Shown here: positions 43,022 to 56,205 of the stretch, piece by piece
How the letters are laid out: each line of letters starts with the position of its first letter
Numbering within the stretch: the stretch's first letter is position 1
NCBI GenBank assembly: GCA_930367215.1
Contig: OV884057.1
Span: 111,315,284-111,379,283, forward strand
Length of the DNA: 64,000 nt
Origin: Pollenia angustigena
Taxonomy: Eukaryota; Arthropoda; Insecta; Diptera; Polleniidae
Direction of reading: 5' to 3'
Made by a program: the position numbers and the translations under genes
Notes under the pieces: generated by a model
Database searches by the model: none
Seen by the model: the letters and a program-made list of their open reading frames with translations, nothing else
What the model was told of the DNA's origin: nothing

Positions 43022-45348
43022 AGGTAGAAGTACATAACACGCGTTAGTGCGCGCGCGCTCTGTCGTCTTCTGTCAAAAAAAGTTAAACTAGTGTGTTTTC
43101 ATAGAACAAGCTACATGCAAAATATTTTGACGCGTTTGCGCCAGAAAGTTGGTTAACTTTGAACTTTTTAACGCGTTGTGTATTTTTGACAAGTAATCAG
43201 CTGACAATAAAAAGAATAATTTAACAAATTTGTGAATCATGAAAGAAAAACTTATTGAAGAGGTTAAAAAAACATACAATATTTTAATATTTTTAATTAG
43301 GCTTAAGTTCATGAAATTTAATTTTTATTAAATTATTTTTGTGAAGAAAGGAATTTTACAACATGAAAATCAATTAAAATTGTTATTGATAATCTTTCAT
43401 TCTTGACGTGGCTCGGGCTCGAACCCTGGCCGGCAGGTTACCATGACATGTTTCGATCGCAACCACTCGATCTCCTCAGATGGATTTGCCGTCTTACACT
43501 CGCAGCCATCGACGACTGCTGACGTCACTAGTCAAACATCAATCCTTAAACCAAATTGTATTTTAACATTTGGTAGATCGAAATTTGCTTTCCTGAATGA
43601 TTATCCATTTTAATTGATTTTACATGTTTTTTCTTTTACTTCTGTGTTTTCGTACTTTCGTCAAGAATTTTTCTTGAAGTCCAAGTACATTTTTTGTTTT
43701 TTCACTTTGTCTTTCTCTTTTCTGTTGACCTTTTTCAGCACAACTTGAAGGACAAATGTACACATAGAGCTCGTGCCTTAGCTTTAACAATAATTAGTAT
43801 TGTGGTTATTTTGTTGAACTATTTATGGTTTTTAATCCAAATTTTTAATATTTTTAATTAGGCTTAAGTTCATGAAATTTAATTTTTATTAAATTATTTT
43901 TGTGAAGAAAGGAATTTTACAACATGAAAATCAATTAAAATTGTTATTGATAATCTTTCATTCTTGACGTGGCTCGGGCTCGAACCCTGGCCGGCAGGTT
44001 ACCATGACATGTTTCGATCGCAACCACTCGATCTCCTCAGATGGATTTGCCGTCTTACACTCGCAGCCATCGACGACTGCTGACGTCACTAGTCAAACAT
44101 CAATCCTTAAACCAAATTGTATTTTAACATTTGGTAGATCGAAATTTGCTTTCCTGAATGATTATCCATTTTAATTGATTTTACATGTTTTTTCTTTTAC
44201 TTCTGTTTTTTCGTACTTTCGTCAAGAATTTTTCTTGAAGTCCAAGTACATTTTTTGTTTTTTCACTTTGTCTTTCTCTTTTCTGTTGACCTTTTTCAGC
44301 ACAACTTGAAGGACAAATGTACACATAGAGCTCGTGCCTTAGCTTTAACAATAATTAGTATTGTGGTTATTTTGTTGAACTATTTATGGTTTTTAATCCA
44401 AATTTTTAATATTTTTAATTAGGCTTAAGTTCATGAAATTTAATTTTTATTAAATTATTTTTGTGAAGAAAGGAATTTTACAACATGAAAATCAATTAAA
44501 ATTGTTATTGATAATCTTTCATTCTTGACGTGGCTCGGGCTCGAACCCTGGCCGGCAGGTTACCATGACATGTTTCGATCGCAACCACTCGATCTCCTCA
44601 GATGGATTTGCCGTCTTACACTCGCAGCCATCGACGACTGCTGACGTCACTAGTCAAACATCAATCCTTAAACCAAATTGTATTTTAACATTTGGTAGAT
44701 CGAAATTTGCTTTCCTGAATGATTATCCATTTTAATTGATTTTACATGTTTTTTCTTTTACTTCTGTTTTTTCGTACTTTCGTCAAGAATTTTTCTTGAA
44801 GTCCAAGTACATTTTTTGTTTTTTTCACTTTGTCTTTCTCTTTTCTGTTGACCTTTTTCAGCACAACTTGAAGGACAAATGTACACATAGAGCGATCGAA
44901 ACATGTCATGGTAACCTGCCGGCCAGGGTTCGAGCCCGAGCCACGTCAAGAATGAAAGATTATCAATAACAATTTTAATTGATTTTCATGTTGTAAAATC
45001 CCTTTCTTCACAAAAATAATTTAATAAAAATTAAATTTCATGAACTTAAGCCTAATTAAAAATATTAAAAATTTGGATTAAAAACCATAAATAGTTCAAC
45101 AAAATAACCACAATACTAATTATTAAAACATACAATATTTATATAAAAAGAATAAATTCAATAAAATAACAAAATCTTGATATACTTTCGAACCCTTTTT
45201 TAATGCACAAATAAGTAAACAAATAAAAAACAGCTGACAGGAATGGCTTTTGTAACGCGTGTTGTGTAACTTGCAATTTTTGACGCGCTAAAGTTTTTAA
45301 ACGCACGACACTTGTCGACGAACTAACGCGTGTTATGTACTTCCACCT
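43022..45348. mobile_element. TTA-target MITE carrying a 1.8-kb insertion
   Basis: The ends are AGGTAGAAGTACATAACACG and the inverse of AGGTGGAAGTACATAACACG, with TTA at 43019-43021 and 45349-45351. Removing 43284-45140 leaves an element homologous to 32736-32964. Confidence 0.85.
43284..45124. repeat. 561-bp tandem array (x3) with tRNA-like core and inverted end
   Basis: GCTTAAGTTC at 43301, 43862 and 44423 and TCTTGACG at 43401, 43962 and 44523 show an exact 561-bp period. A partial inverted unit closes the array (44892-45122). On the - strand each unit contains GGTTCGAGCC, a match to the RNA polymerase III B box, preceded about 50 bases earlier by GATCGAGTGGTTGCG, which resembles the D-arm/A box of Ser/Leu-type tRNAs. 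The tRNA fold itself is degenerate. The insertion is flanked by AAAACATACAATATTT (43268-43283 and 45125-45140). The sister MITE at 32736 has one such site, so it is a true insertion. A SINE-derived unit is the best guess. Confidence 0.8.
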
Positions 45349-45351
45349 TTA

Positions 45352-46003
45352 TTGTTTTCTATTCTTGGGTACACTCAAAAAGTTTTACGGTAACTGAATG
45401 TAATTTACTAAAATCATTTTCCGTAAAGTTAGAACTTAATGAAAATTTTGTTACTTTATAATTAAACTAATTCTTTAACTATTTTTACATGTTGTTCCAA
45501 AAATAAATATGTTCAGTTATTTTGTATGCATAAAAAAAAACTGAAATACTTAACTGCAAAGTTATTTTTAATTATTTTATTATTTACATACTTACATAGG
45601 TACATGTGCACATAAATAAAAATACAAAAATTTTTCGCTGATTTGGTAGGTAATAATGACATGTATACTGTTTTACCTGTCTTAGTATGTAATTTAAATT
45701 GAGTTAAAATTAACTGAAAAAACCTTTGAATTTTTTGTAGTTTGTATATTTTTATTTAAAAGAATAGAAAAATTTATTAATTTTTAAAGAATGTCTCCGT
45801 TTAACATTAAAAAATAGCCGTAAAATTCCTTTATTTTAAATGAAACGATCCGTTTTCTAATTAAATTTTCAGGTTTTCAAACTCAATATTCTTTTGAATT
45901 TACTTGCATAATATTTTGAGTGTAACATCTCACAAGTATGCTATACTTGTTTCTTTTAACACATTGCCGTATTCAATCAATTGTGAATGAATAAACGAAA
46001 GCC
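45352..46003. other. Non-coding spacer
   Basis: Nothing recognised. Confidence 0.5.
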
Positions 46004-46071
46004 ACAAAAGACCGACTGACACAAAAGATCAACTGACCCAAAAGATCAACTGGCCCAAAAGACCAGGTGAA
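46004..46071. repeat. 17-bp tandem repeat, four copies
   Basis: Consensus CACAAAAGATCAACTGA/CCCAAAAGATCAACTGG, four diverged copies in a row. Confidence 0.8.
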
Positions 46072-46189
46072 CTGAAATGAACGACTGAACGAAATTAACG
46101 AACTCAGTCACTGTTTTGAATTGAACGTTAATGACCGGTCACCTAAATGAACGATTAAGCCCAAGACTAGTACAAACATCTCTGCATCC

Positions 46190-46893
46190 CCCAACATGTG
46201 GGCGGGATTATACAAGTGGGCGGTAAGAGAAAAATTTTCCAAATTTGGTACACATAGCCGGGTTATGAGTACACAACTTCTCTTAAAATATGGGCGGGAT
46301 TGTAGAAGTGGGCGTTGCACCTCCCGGTCGGGCTTGCTTTTTTATTTTATTGGACAAAGGTGTTTGTTTCCTTTTAAGCCCAATTAAAATATATTTATTT
46401 TTATATATGACAAATTTGGTCTATCATAGTTTTATTAGACTAGAAATCAGAGTCAAATTTTGTTAAGATAAGTTACCATAGTCCCCATATAAAGCCCACT
46501 CTGGGAAATCATTTTAATATGCATTAACCCGTAGCAAATATAGATATTGGGTTACAATTTGGTCAAATTAAGCTTTATATGAAATACCACCATGCAATTT
46601 GGCATATTTGGGTCAAAGTCAGTCTTCTAAAAAGCCCTTTGAATCGTTTAGAATTCTAAAACAAATTTCACCACAGTATTGAAATTTGGTCTAATTTAGA
46701 GTTTTTAATACCAGAAATCGCTCTACAAAATTTTGTGATTTTTAATTTACCATGGGTCCAATGTAAATTGCCCTTCTGAAAATTATTTTGTTTATAATTT
46801 TTATAATTTGTATATACCTATATGTATATCCCACATAGAGCCTACGCATGAAGGTACCAAAAATTCGCCATGGGCGAATATAGCACTCTAAGG
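46190..46893. repeat. Old dispersed fly repeat
   Basis: It contains GGGCGGGATT repeats (46200 and 46287), CCATATAAAGCCCACT and the end GGGCGAATATAGCACTCTAA, which matches the right end of the repeat at 13765-14640. It is heavily decayed. Confidence 0.6.
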
Positions 46894-46899
46894 GCCATT

Positions 46900-47199
46900 G
46901 TTACAATTTGGCGTTGACTTAAGGCATGATTGTTCATTGTTGAAGTGAACAATAAATTAAAGGCAAGTTTATCCTTTCCGGTAGGTTAATTTTAAGTTGT
47001 ATAAATGAAAAAATGTTTATATGTCACATAACTCTTGATAGTTTCAGCGCGAATTTAAAACCCATGTTCTTTAATGTACTTAAGTACATTTACCTCAGGC
47101 TTCTCGTGGCGATCCCCGTTTCCACAAATGAGGAAATAAGGTCCGAATAAAAGCGGTATATCCTTTCAACATCTAAGAGAAAATGGTAAGGCAATATAA
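46900..47199. other. Non-coding spacer
   Basis: Nothing recognised. Confidence 0.5.
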
Positions 47200-50060
47200 C
47201 GGAAGCTAGGAGGCAACCTTCTCAATGAGCGTTACCAAAATAGGCGCGGTAACCGTTCTACCACCAAACTAGGCACCATTAGGCCAATCTGATGAATGAT
47301 GCTGAAACACACTTGACTACTAAGCTCAAAACGGATGGATCTTTTTGATGGTGAACCACCTTGCACGTCCGCGGATAAGATTCGGAGTGTAAACTCTCTA
47401 TCTCAAACAGTAAAATTGCACAACTAACAGCAGAATGTAGTAGACTAAATATCACAATATTTGGATTAAGTAAAATGCATTGGAATGGCAGCAGTTCTCA
47501 AGGGGACCGTCTACTGTACTTCGGTCGCAACGAAGGAGAACTCACACACATGGTTTAGGTATTTTCATTAATAGGAAACTGCGCGACTCCGTAATTTCTT
47601 GGTCAACAATGTAACGGCCCAACTGAAAAGCAGTATTGGCAAATTGTGATCGTATAAATCTATGCCCCAATTGAAGTCTCAGAGCTCCAAATGAGGAAAC
47701 ATTTTTATGATGATTTTTATCGCATTTTGCACAAAATTTACAACAAAGATATACTTATTTTAATAGGCGATCTAATGCGCGTATCGGAAACAACCATGTC
47801 GACTTTGAACACATCATGGAAAGTCACAATCCCGGTAAAAGGAAGACAATCGGTGAACTATTTTTAGAAATATGCGCGGAATATGACCTTGCAATCGGAG
47901 GTTCTTACTTCCATTGCTTCATATTATTTTTTCTTGATAGCAAAATTAAAAATCATGCTTCAGAGACACAAACGCCTATCCATGCTCATGAGGCCCAAAC
48001 GCCTAGCTTACAACATCAACCCTGCTTCTAATACAAGTCCCCAACATATACGTCAAACTTGAACAAACATATATGAAGAACGGAGAAAAGTTAAGAATGC
48101 TCTAATCGAGTCCGCAGCCGAAGTAGTAAATTTCACTCGAAAGTCTTTAAATAAAGAGTGGTTATCTCAAGAATTTTGGGATCTCATGGAAGAATGAAGT
48201 AAAGTCAACGGAATGTAAACTGCAAACCTCGTTAATTCAGTGAAAAGACAAGCTAGAAATGACAAACGAAGTTTTCTGAATCCAACGGCTGCTGAAGCCA
48301 AGGCAGCAGCAAACAGCAGAGAATGTAAAACTTTCTTCAAAAAGCACAATCCGAATATGCCAATAAAGGGCAACCACCTCACTGATGTCTACAATCATTC
48401 ACATATGCGAGATAAATATTGTACCACAAAACAACGCAAATGCCCCCGATGCTAACCTATTAAGTACGATGAGCAAGATAAAAGCCGCAACCAGCCAATT
48501 TAAAAAGGCAAAGCCACAGGCATGAACGATTCGCCAGCGGAATGTTTCATCGCTGAAATACTTCATCTACTGTTCAGGATAATCTGCAATACAGAGACGA
48601 TCCCCACAGAATGAAGCGATAGTAAAAATCTCCAACAATCAACTGGAGAGGCATCGCTTTAAAATCTTAAATGAATTTATACTGGATCGTATCTTCGAAC
48701 CCTAAGACAAACGCCTTCGTAAAGAACAAGCCGGATTTAGACCCAACCGCTCCTGTGTCGAACAAATATATAGCCTGCGCCTAATAATAGAACAGTGAAA
48801 CGAGTTCAATACAGCATTATTCCTAACATTTTTGTATCCACACCACAATAGTGGAGAGGGTATTATGCATTTGTGCTGATGTGTGTAACACCTTAAAATA
48901 TTGGTCGAACTCACGATGTAAGTCCGGCTGGCAGGCTGGCTGGCTGTCCATGTAACCTTGTGCGCAAAGTACAGGTCGCAATTTTGGAGATAATTTGATA
49001 AAATTTGGGTAATAGGTTCTTATTGGCACAAGGACCAATCCTATTGAAAATAGGACCATGAGGAAAGAAAGGGGGAAATTTCTTCCTATCAGAAAATATC
49101 AAATCGATTTTAATGAAATTTAAACATAGATAGAACCATATCTATATGGACACTAAAGGTATGCATTTTTTAAAAAATAGGACCACGAGGGGAGATAAGG
49201 TAAATTTCTGGCTCTCAAACCGATTTTAATGAAATTTAAACCATAGATAGATCCATATCTATACGGACACATAAGCTATGCAGTTTTTCAAAAAGAGGAC
49301 CACAAATTTTAATGAAGTTTATAAACATAGATAAATCCATATTTATATGGACACAAACATAAGCATGATGTGTTTTTAAATACTGTGGTGTAGGGGATCA
49401 TATGGTCGGGCTTGACCGACTATACTTTCTTACTTGTTTAATTTCGAAAAGGCTTTTGATGCCATAATTAGAAATTAGATCTGAGGTGCTCTCAATAACA
49501 CGTCTCTTCCAAAATAATAAGTCTTATAAAGGCCCAATACACCGATTCAGCCATGATTGTTTTCCACAACGACAAATCAGCCAGCCTTTAAAAAACACCA
49601 GCGGAGTAAAATAGGGATGCCCCCCCAGTTCTTTTCATAGCCACGCTTGACAAAGTACGGGCATACTTTATAATAACCTCGAAGACCACGAATAGGCTGG
49701 TCTTCGACTGGTAAACGACCTAGCTGAGCCAGCTGCAAAATTTGGCCTACGTAGAAAAAACATAATGCATGACTGTTAAGCCAAATCGAACGCCTTGAAT
49801 TCATCACAACAACAAACCTATTGAGAACGTCAGCAGCTTTTGCTACCTATGTAGCACCATTAACCCGAGCGGAGGATTAATTGATGACGTAGATACGCGC
49901 ATCCAATAATCCAGAACAGCATTCTACAGCCTGCAAAAACAATTGGAACTCTCCTGCGCCAGGACCATTTTGCTTTGCGGATCAGAGACTTGGCAACTGC
50001 AAGTATACACTAATAGATGCGAAAATACAACTAGGTCGGACACATACTCCGTAGGCTCTT
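47200..50060 (+). pseudogene. Second, heavily decayed LINE (endonuclease to reverse transcriptase)
   Basis: In scattered frames the order of a non-LTR ORF2 can be read. Endonuclease: LNITIFGLSKMHWNGSSSQG and GRNEGE near 47440-47540, FINRKLRDSVISW near 47560, GNNHVDFEHIM...EYDLAIGGS near 47790-47910. Linker: RRKVKNALIESAAE and DKRSFLNPTAAEAKAA near 48090-48310. Reverse transcriptase: KATGMNDSPAE, EQAGFRPNRSCVEQIYSLRL near 48730, FEKAFDA at 49445, then SFCYLCSTINPSGGLIDDVD near 49830 and ILLCGSETWQL near 49965. Many stops and shifts. The motif wording is unlike the Jockey copy at 36767; an RTE-like or related clade is possible but not shown. A 0.6-kb repeat splits it at 48829. Confidence 0.75.
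48829..49438. mobile_element. Dispersed repeat inserted in the decayed LINE
   Basis: Runs from GTATCCACACCACAATAGTG to GACCGACTATACTTTCTTAC then TTGTTT. The LINE frame resumes immediately after (FNFEKAFDA), which places the insertion. Internally, TTTTAATGAAATTTAAACAT-type blocks repeat about every 110-130 bp. The end resembles repeats I know from other fly genomes. Confidence 0.75.
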
Positions 50061-50529
50061 CGGCAAAATATTTTTTATTAATTTTTTTTTTAATTCCTTG
50101 TCGAATATTTCAAAATGTATTCAAAGCTTAATCCTTTTTCTTATTTGTATTTGTTAGCCATTACCAATGTAACCGCTAATTAATTGCATTCAAGTGTCAA
50201 AAAAGCTTGCTAGGCTCAAAGTGTCGGATCTTTTCAGCCTCCGGTGACCTTCGAACTTTATTAGATCCCGAGCGAGGTAGTTGGGATGGACCATTAGTTT
50301 ATCTATATAAAATATGCCACGAAAAACTACAATGGAACCCAAAAGGGACACGCGTCATAGCAAACAAACAAAAAACAACTGGAACAAAACCATTCTAACC
50401 GAAACTGGAAGGACATTTAATGAATTAAGATACTTTGCAACGGACGGAAAAATATGGAGATTCTATGTAGCCTATATTACTGTTGGAATATGATAATAAA
50501 TAACACTGCTTTACAAATTTTTAATTTGA

Positions 50530-50793
50530 AAAGTACCAAGAACGCCACTTGCCTAGATAAGTTAATTGTAATTTTTTTTCCTGAGTACCGTTTTTTAGAT
50601 GACGGTACTTTTGTGTTTTTCGGTGTATGGTCCCACTCAAACCCTTGTGGAGCCCAACCGAAAAGTCCGATCGAAATAAATGGCACATTGTTGGATTATC
50701 TAAAAAACGGTACTTAGGGAAAATAAAATTACAGCGTTTTCCGTGTTCAGGAGGTCTCAATTAACTTATCTAGACATGTGGCGTTCTTGGTAT
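50530..50793. mobile_element. Palindromic MITE (TACCAAGAACGCCAC ends)
   Basis: Left TACCAAGAACGCCACTTGCC with CTAGATAAGTTAATTG; right is the inverse with two changes. An inner pair, AGTACCGTTTTTTAGAT and its inverse, extends the stem. Open frames on both strands here are palindrome translations. Confidence 0.85.
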
Positions 50794-52316
50794 TTTTTTG
50801 GCTGTAAACGATTTTAAGTCCACTTCTTTTTGAAATCTAGAACATTCCCGAAATACATTTTTTAATAAAACAATTTTTAATGAAACAATATTTTTATAAG
50901 TGGATCATTTGTAAAAATAGTTTTGTTTTTTTTTTATTAATTTTTAATCGAATTAATCTTGAAATATATAATTAACTTTTAAAGGGTTTTTTTTTATTAA
51001 ATAAACAAATGTTGATTTTTTAGTGACTAGTTGTTAGATATAAAATTATATTATAATTTATTTGATTAATTTAGAATAAAATGAAAAATATTCGTAATTT
51101 ATACGTATTGTTTATGCATTAATGCACATCAATGTTAAAATACATACTTACATGTGTACAGTACAGTACAGTACAGTACAGTACAGTACAGTACATGCAT
51201 GAAAGTATGTTAATTACTGTAAACAAGTAAATTATATTAATTAATATGAATCTGTGAAATTTTAGTTTATAATTTATTGTATTATTTCTTTTTATCATAT
51301 GGATTATTTTATAATTTTGTTGTTGTTACAGTATATTTTAATACATATGTAAATGTATAAAAAATCTATGTTATGTATATCTTAAGTACACTTGGATTTA
51401 CGCTCTATTACAACTTATTTTTGTTTTTGTATGTATGTAAGTAAATAATGTTGCAATTTGATTATTAAAGTAAAGTATAAAAAATAACGACAAATAAAGT
51501 ACAACTTATTTAACAATTGACTATGAAATTTGTATTTTTTTTTCTTTTAAAAATGTGTGTTTTATTATCTTTTGTAAAAATTGCTTAAATTCATAAGTAT
51601 CGATTAGAATTCTATATCTACTCGTTTGTATATATCGTTGGTCTCATATAGAATGGCCCTCACTCAATATTTTTCGAAATATATTTTTTAAGTGATTCCA
51701 ATACATTTCACACAAAAATAAAACTCGTTACAAAAATTTAATGCAATAGTGTGAAAAATAACAATTTTACAAGCAGTTTCATATTTCGATACATACAGTT
51801 TCTATTATGTTTTTACCTCTTCCTATAAAGTTGTAAATTTGTTAGTTAGGGCCTTTCTACATGAGGCCAACGGTATGTATATAAGTTTTTAAAAGCATAC
51901 ATTAACTGTATGATTTGGTGTTTATTTTGATTAATTTTTAAAATATTCATTATTGTTTTCTTAGTTTTTATTGGAAGACTTTGCGATTGTTGCTGTTTCA
52001 TTTTTATTTTTAATTATAATTAGCTAAAACAGAATACAAGTAATTTAATTTTATTTAAGGCATTTTGGTATTTAAGGATTTTTGTTTTTCTTAAAAAATA
52101 TAAATAATTATTAAACATATATTTACATATTCTTTGAATAATTCGTAAAATTAAATTGTAAGTCTGTCAAATATGCAATGGCTATAAATGTACACATACA
52201 TAAATACATACATTTGTTATACAACTTGCCGATTTTTAGGCTTAAGTGTCTTATTGTAGTACAGTAGTTAAGTAGGCTCTTTGTTATTTTTATTTTTTAA
52301 TCGCATTTATTCCTTA
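50794..52316. other. Long A/T-rich stretch without genes
   Basis: No gene is seen. It contains the microsatellite at 51156-51194. Confidence 0.55.
51156..51194. repeat. (GTACA)n microsatellite
   Basis: About seven to eight perfect pentanucleotide units in a row. Confidence 0.95.
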
Positions 52317-52500
52317 ACATGCAGTCTACAACTGACATGAAATGCTTAACTTTAACACGTATATGATATTAGTGTTAAGTATAGATTCATCATGTTAGAA
52401 GTTTTCTCATGTTATAACACGGTTGTTTATGCAAATGTTTTAACAACGATTTTATAACATCAAATTATAACAGCAAATCATGTCAGTTGTAGACGGGCAG
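52317..52500. mobile_element. 184-bp MITE, inverse copy, TTA target
   Basis: Inverse of 28474-28657 with identical length, TTA at 52314-52316 and 52501-52503. Confidence 0.85.
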
Positions 52501-52680
52501 TTACGTTTACGACACCGATCCGGTAATGGAAAATCGATGTTTCGAATTTTAATTTCTTTAAAAGCCGAAATTGCAATAGTTTAAGTATTTCTTAAAAATC
52601 TTGTTTTTTAATTTAAATTACAAAAAATGTAAAGTCAAATCCGGTTAAACTTTTTCTATAACTGCACTGCATTTTCGAAT

Positions 52681-52928
52681 ATGGCTTAATATGCAAATCT
52701 GTTAACTCCATTTCAGTAAATTTAACAGGAGAGACAAAGAACTTTTTATATTTCATATGTGAAGCTTCAGAAAAAAACCAAAAATATAGTTGGCTTAAGC
52801 CACTTCAAGACACAATTTAAAGAAAAACTACATGCTGATCGACGAGGCGTATCTTTCTCTACGACATGGCATCAAAATCTCAATTTACCTAAAAAGTGGA
52901 TTTAGCAGGTTTGCATATTAAGCCGACG
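52681..52928. mobile_element. MITE with GGCTTAATATGCAAA ends, copy 2
   Basis: Same family and orientation as 40897-41141; right end CATATTAAGCCGACG. Confidence 0.7.
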
Positions 52929-53643
52929 ATAGGTAATGATAAAGGCGAATTCATATATCTAGTGGTGGCAATACCATGAATAATAGAATACAAGATTACA
53001 CCATGCACATGATGTCCCGTTAGATGACGAAGTTTGTGTGTAGCAAGAGCTACCAAGTATAAAAGTACCAAAGATTTACAAATTTTCTTATGAGAAAAGC
53101 ATGCATTTTATTAGAGCTGGCTGCACTGCAATTAAACAACAACTATCTAAGGTTTGCCAGCTAGCAATAATAAACCAATAGGACTGCAGTTCGCGTGACG
53201 TCATTTGTGCGACATGCGCCGAAGCTTTCAACTTTATTTTTGGGATGGCGTTATCTTTATTTTTATCACTCTTGGGCAATACTACAAAATACGAAGTTCA
53301 CAGCTGATTGATAGTTTTATTGTAGTGTTGCCAAATTTAGCCATATTGTCTGTGTTCATACGGCTCTTGTCTTATTGACATGATTGCTACTTTATAAGCG
53401 AGAGGGACGAGTACACAGATGCATGTACTGTCTTTACGTTTTGCTTTTTCATTCGTTGTTTAATTTTGTTATTGTTTTCAATATCAAAAAAGCACATGTC
53501 GTCGACATGACAAGAATTAAGAGAACGCCAATTCATGTTCAAAGCAGAAAAAAGAAGAATCTTTTCAATAAGACATGAGCCGTATGAACTCAGACTTAGT
53601 GGTCAGATTGAGCCGATTTTTACCTTGTTTAGCCATTAAAAAA
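52929..53643. other. Non-coding spacer
   Basis: Nothing recognised. Confidence 0.5.
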
Positions 53644-53646
53644 TTA

Positions 53647-53750
53647 GTGCCGGTTCACACAACTTAAGTCTTGAGTTGGCTTTCTCTTTTCCCTTCTCTC
53701 CTAAAAGCTCAAGACTTAACGAGTCAAACTTGACGTGTGTGAACCGGCAC
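53647..53750. mobile_element. 104-bp MITE, short copy of the 17083 family
   Basis: GTGCCGGTTCACAC and its inverse, TTA at 53644-53646 and 53751-53753. The left arm lacks part of the TCAAGTTTGACTCG block. Confidence 0.85.
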
Positions 53751-54070
53751 TTAGTTTAGTTATTTTTTTAATGACTTTTCACCTTGTTTAATTGCAATTT
53801 TAATGAGCAAATTTTTCGTTTGTCTTTATTAGTTGCTTTCTTGATGACGTCTTAAAAATAACTTGCTCTTTAATTGCGGGCAGCGTACGTCACTGCTTTT
53901 AATTTTTGTGAAATTTGACCAGCAGTGTGTGTAAAAAACTTGAACGTAAAACTTGAACATGTGACACAAGAATTTCTGATAGAAACATCCAATGAGCTCA
54001 ATAATAACTACATCGAATTTATAAACGATCTAATTTTTTAAAAATATAAAAATATTTATTATATTAAAAG

Positions 54071-54692
54071 CAGGGACCGAAAATAGCAGTTATATTGGAA
54101 TTTTAAAACAAAAAAAGCATATAGAATTAAATGTCGAAAAACTGATTCAAGTATACCATATTGTTCCTCATGCACTTGTCAATGATAAAATATATTGATT
54201 TTTATATTTTCGATCAAACTTAAGAGTTATTTTTTGATTTTTATTTTTTTGAACCAAAATAACTGTTATGCTTTGATTTTTATTTTTTCGATTAAAAATA
54301 ACAGTTATTTTTTGATTTTTATTTTTTTGAACAAAAATAACAGTCATTTTTTGATTTTTATTTTTTCGAGCAAAAATAAAATTTATTATCTAAATAAATG
54401 TACGTGATTTAATAATTTAGTTGACTTAAAATTTTTATTTTAGTGTGTAATTATCATTGCAATTCCTTATGCACATTAAAATAATTATTAAAGTCATCTT
54501 AATTATTAAAACACGTAAATTTATTTAGAGAATAACTTTTATTTTTGCTCGAAAAATAAAAAATCAAAAAATAACTGTTAAAGTTGTTCAAAAAAATAAA
54601 AATCAAGAAATAACTGTTATTATTAATCGAAAAAATAAAAATCAAAAAATAACTGACTTTTATGAAAAAATGCATAACTGTTACGGTCCCTG
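54071..54692. mobile_element. Non-autonomous hAT-like element, giant hairpin
   Basis: The ends are CAGGGACCGAAAATAGCAGT and the inverse of CAGGGACCGTAACAGTTAT. A perfect 8-bp duplication ATTAAAAG is at 54063-54070 and 54693-54700. The left half is a row of about 39-bp units (AATAACAGTTATTTTTTGAT, TTTTATTTTTTCGA), and the right half repeats them in inverse. A solo end of this type (CGGTCCCTG) is near 2195. Confidence 0.88.
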
Positions 54693-54700
54693 ATTAAAAG

Positions 54701-56091
54701 GCATTATTTTAGTTTTGTTATTAAATGTTCATGTGTTTTTTTCATTAAAAAGGGTTTTAACCATTTTCCCGTAAATTTAGCCATTTCTGGTGATCAAGTT
54801 CTGGCAACTTGTTTCACTTGTAAAGTGAATTCGCCTTGGTACAGATATTATGACTTCAAATTCTATACACGTTAGCAATGAAAATCAGGATATTCAACAC
54901 ATTGTCTTCAACAAATTTTAAAACCTTAGAAGTTATTATATTTCGGATTTACTTCTGACTTATAAAAAATATTTTTAAATTCTTTTGAAAGTTACATCAA
55001 TATAACGCTTTATAGGTTTCATATCTGTTATTCGTTATTTAAAACATATTAAAAATATAATATTAAAAAAATTAAATTTTTTTGGGAACGTTTATTTCTA
55101 CATTTAAACTCCCATTTGATCGAAAATAAATTTATAAAATAATAAAATCGAAATTGTGAAAAGGTCAGTATTTTGAATTTAAAAAGGCTTGAATTTATCT
55201 AATTTGACATTGCAAACCCTCGGTACTACAACATGTATAAAACAGAAACAAAGATAATAAACAAAATGTTGAGTTCCAACAATTATAAAGCTAAAAAAAA
55301 ATTACATCAGGGCTTTTAAGATAACTTTTAATGAATTCGCCTTGGCCCTGGATATCAATATTAAAGCAAAAATTGTCATAAAACAATCACTATACTTATG
55401 GCTTATAAATCACTGATGGTTTAAACGCTGGTTTAGTTGAACTTAACTTGAATTTATATGTAGTTTAAACTCAACAACTATAAATTAGTGTCCCATGTAT
55501 TATATGTTGTTAAAAAAATAACATGAGGCAGCACTATGATAAATCTTATCAAATTCATTTGGTCTGTATTGGTAGTTTAAACGCCCAATTTTAAGCGTTT
55601 AAAGATGGTTTATATGTTTGGTGATTTATAGATTTGTTGGTTTAAACGAATTTTAAACCAAAAAGAGAGTTTAACTTGCTTTGATTTTTTAGCCATTATT
55701 GTTTAATACGTCCGAGTGGCAAAATGTAAAATTTTTATGAAATTTATTATTTCATACTTAATGGGTTATAACATTTTATGAATGTTTCTTATTTGACTTA
55801 TTGAATTTGATCTGTAACATTTTGACAAAACATCTTAAGTTGAGATAAGGCAATACACCTGATACAGTGCACAAAGCGGCATAGTATTTATAAAAATTCT
55901 GTGAGTAAAAGAATTTTTTTTTACTAAGAGAGAGGAATGTCAAAAATTGCTTGTGTTTTTGACCGATCGAGCAACGAAAGCAACAAATAAAATACAATGT
56001 TGTATTATTGTTGTTGCACACACTTGTTGTAGTATCGCCAACACCGTTTACATGAATTCGTCTTGGTAAAAATGTTCATAATTAACTTCCT
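54701..56091. other. Non-coding region with P-like MITE right ends
   Basis: GAATTCGCCTTG occurs at about 54827 and 55333 and GAATTCGTCTTG at 56053, like the right end of the 28687 element. Associated blocks (GTACTACAACA, AACAGAAACAAAGATAATAA) also match it. I cannot pair complete elements. No gene is seen. Confidence 0.55.
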
Positions 56092-56205
56092 GTTCAACAA
56101 TTTCGAACGGCATAGAAAATTTGAAATGAAAAATGCTCTGTTTTAAAAATATTTTCCATACAAAATTCTATACGAATGTTTACGTTCGAACTGTTAAACA
56201 GGCCG
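56092..56205. mobile_element. Palindromic MITE, second copy of the 5681 family
   Basis: CTGTTCAACAATTTCGAACG at the left; inverse TTCGAACTGTTAAACAGG at the right; ATAGAAAAT and its inverse inside. Confidence 0.75.

Noticed and set aside
43400..43480. A possible functional tRNA gene
   Set aside because: Only the B box and part of the D arm match; the acceptor and T stems do not pair, and the unit is repeated three times in an inserted array.
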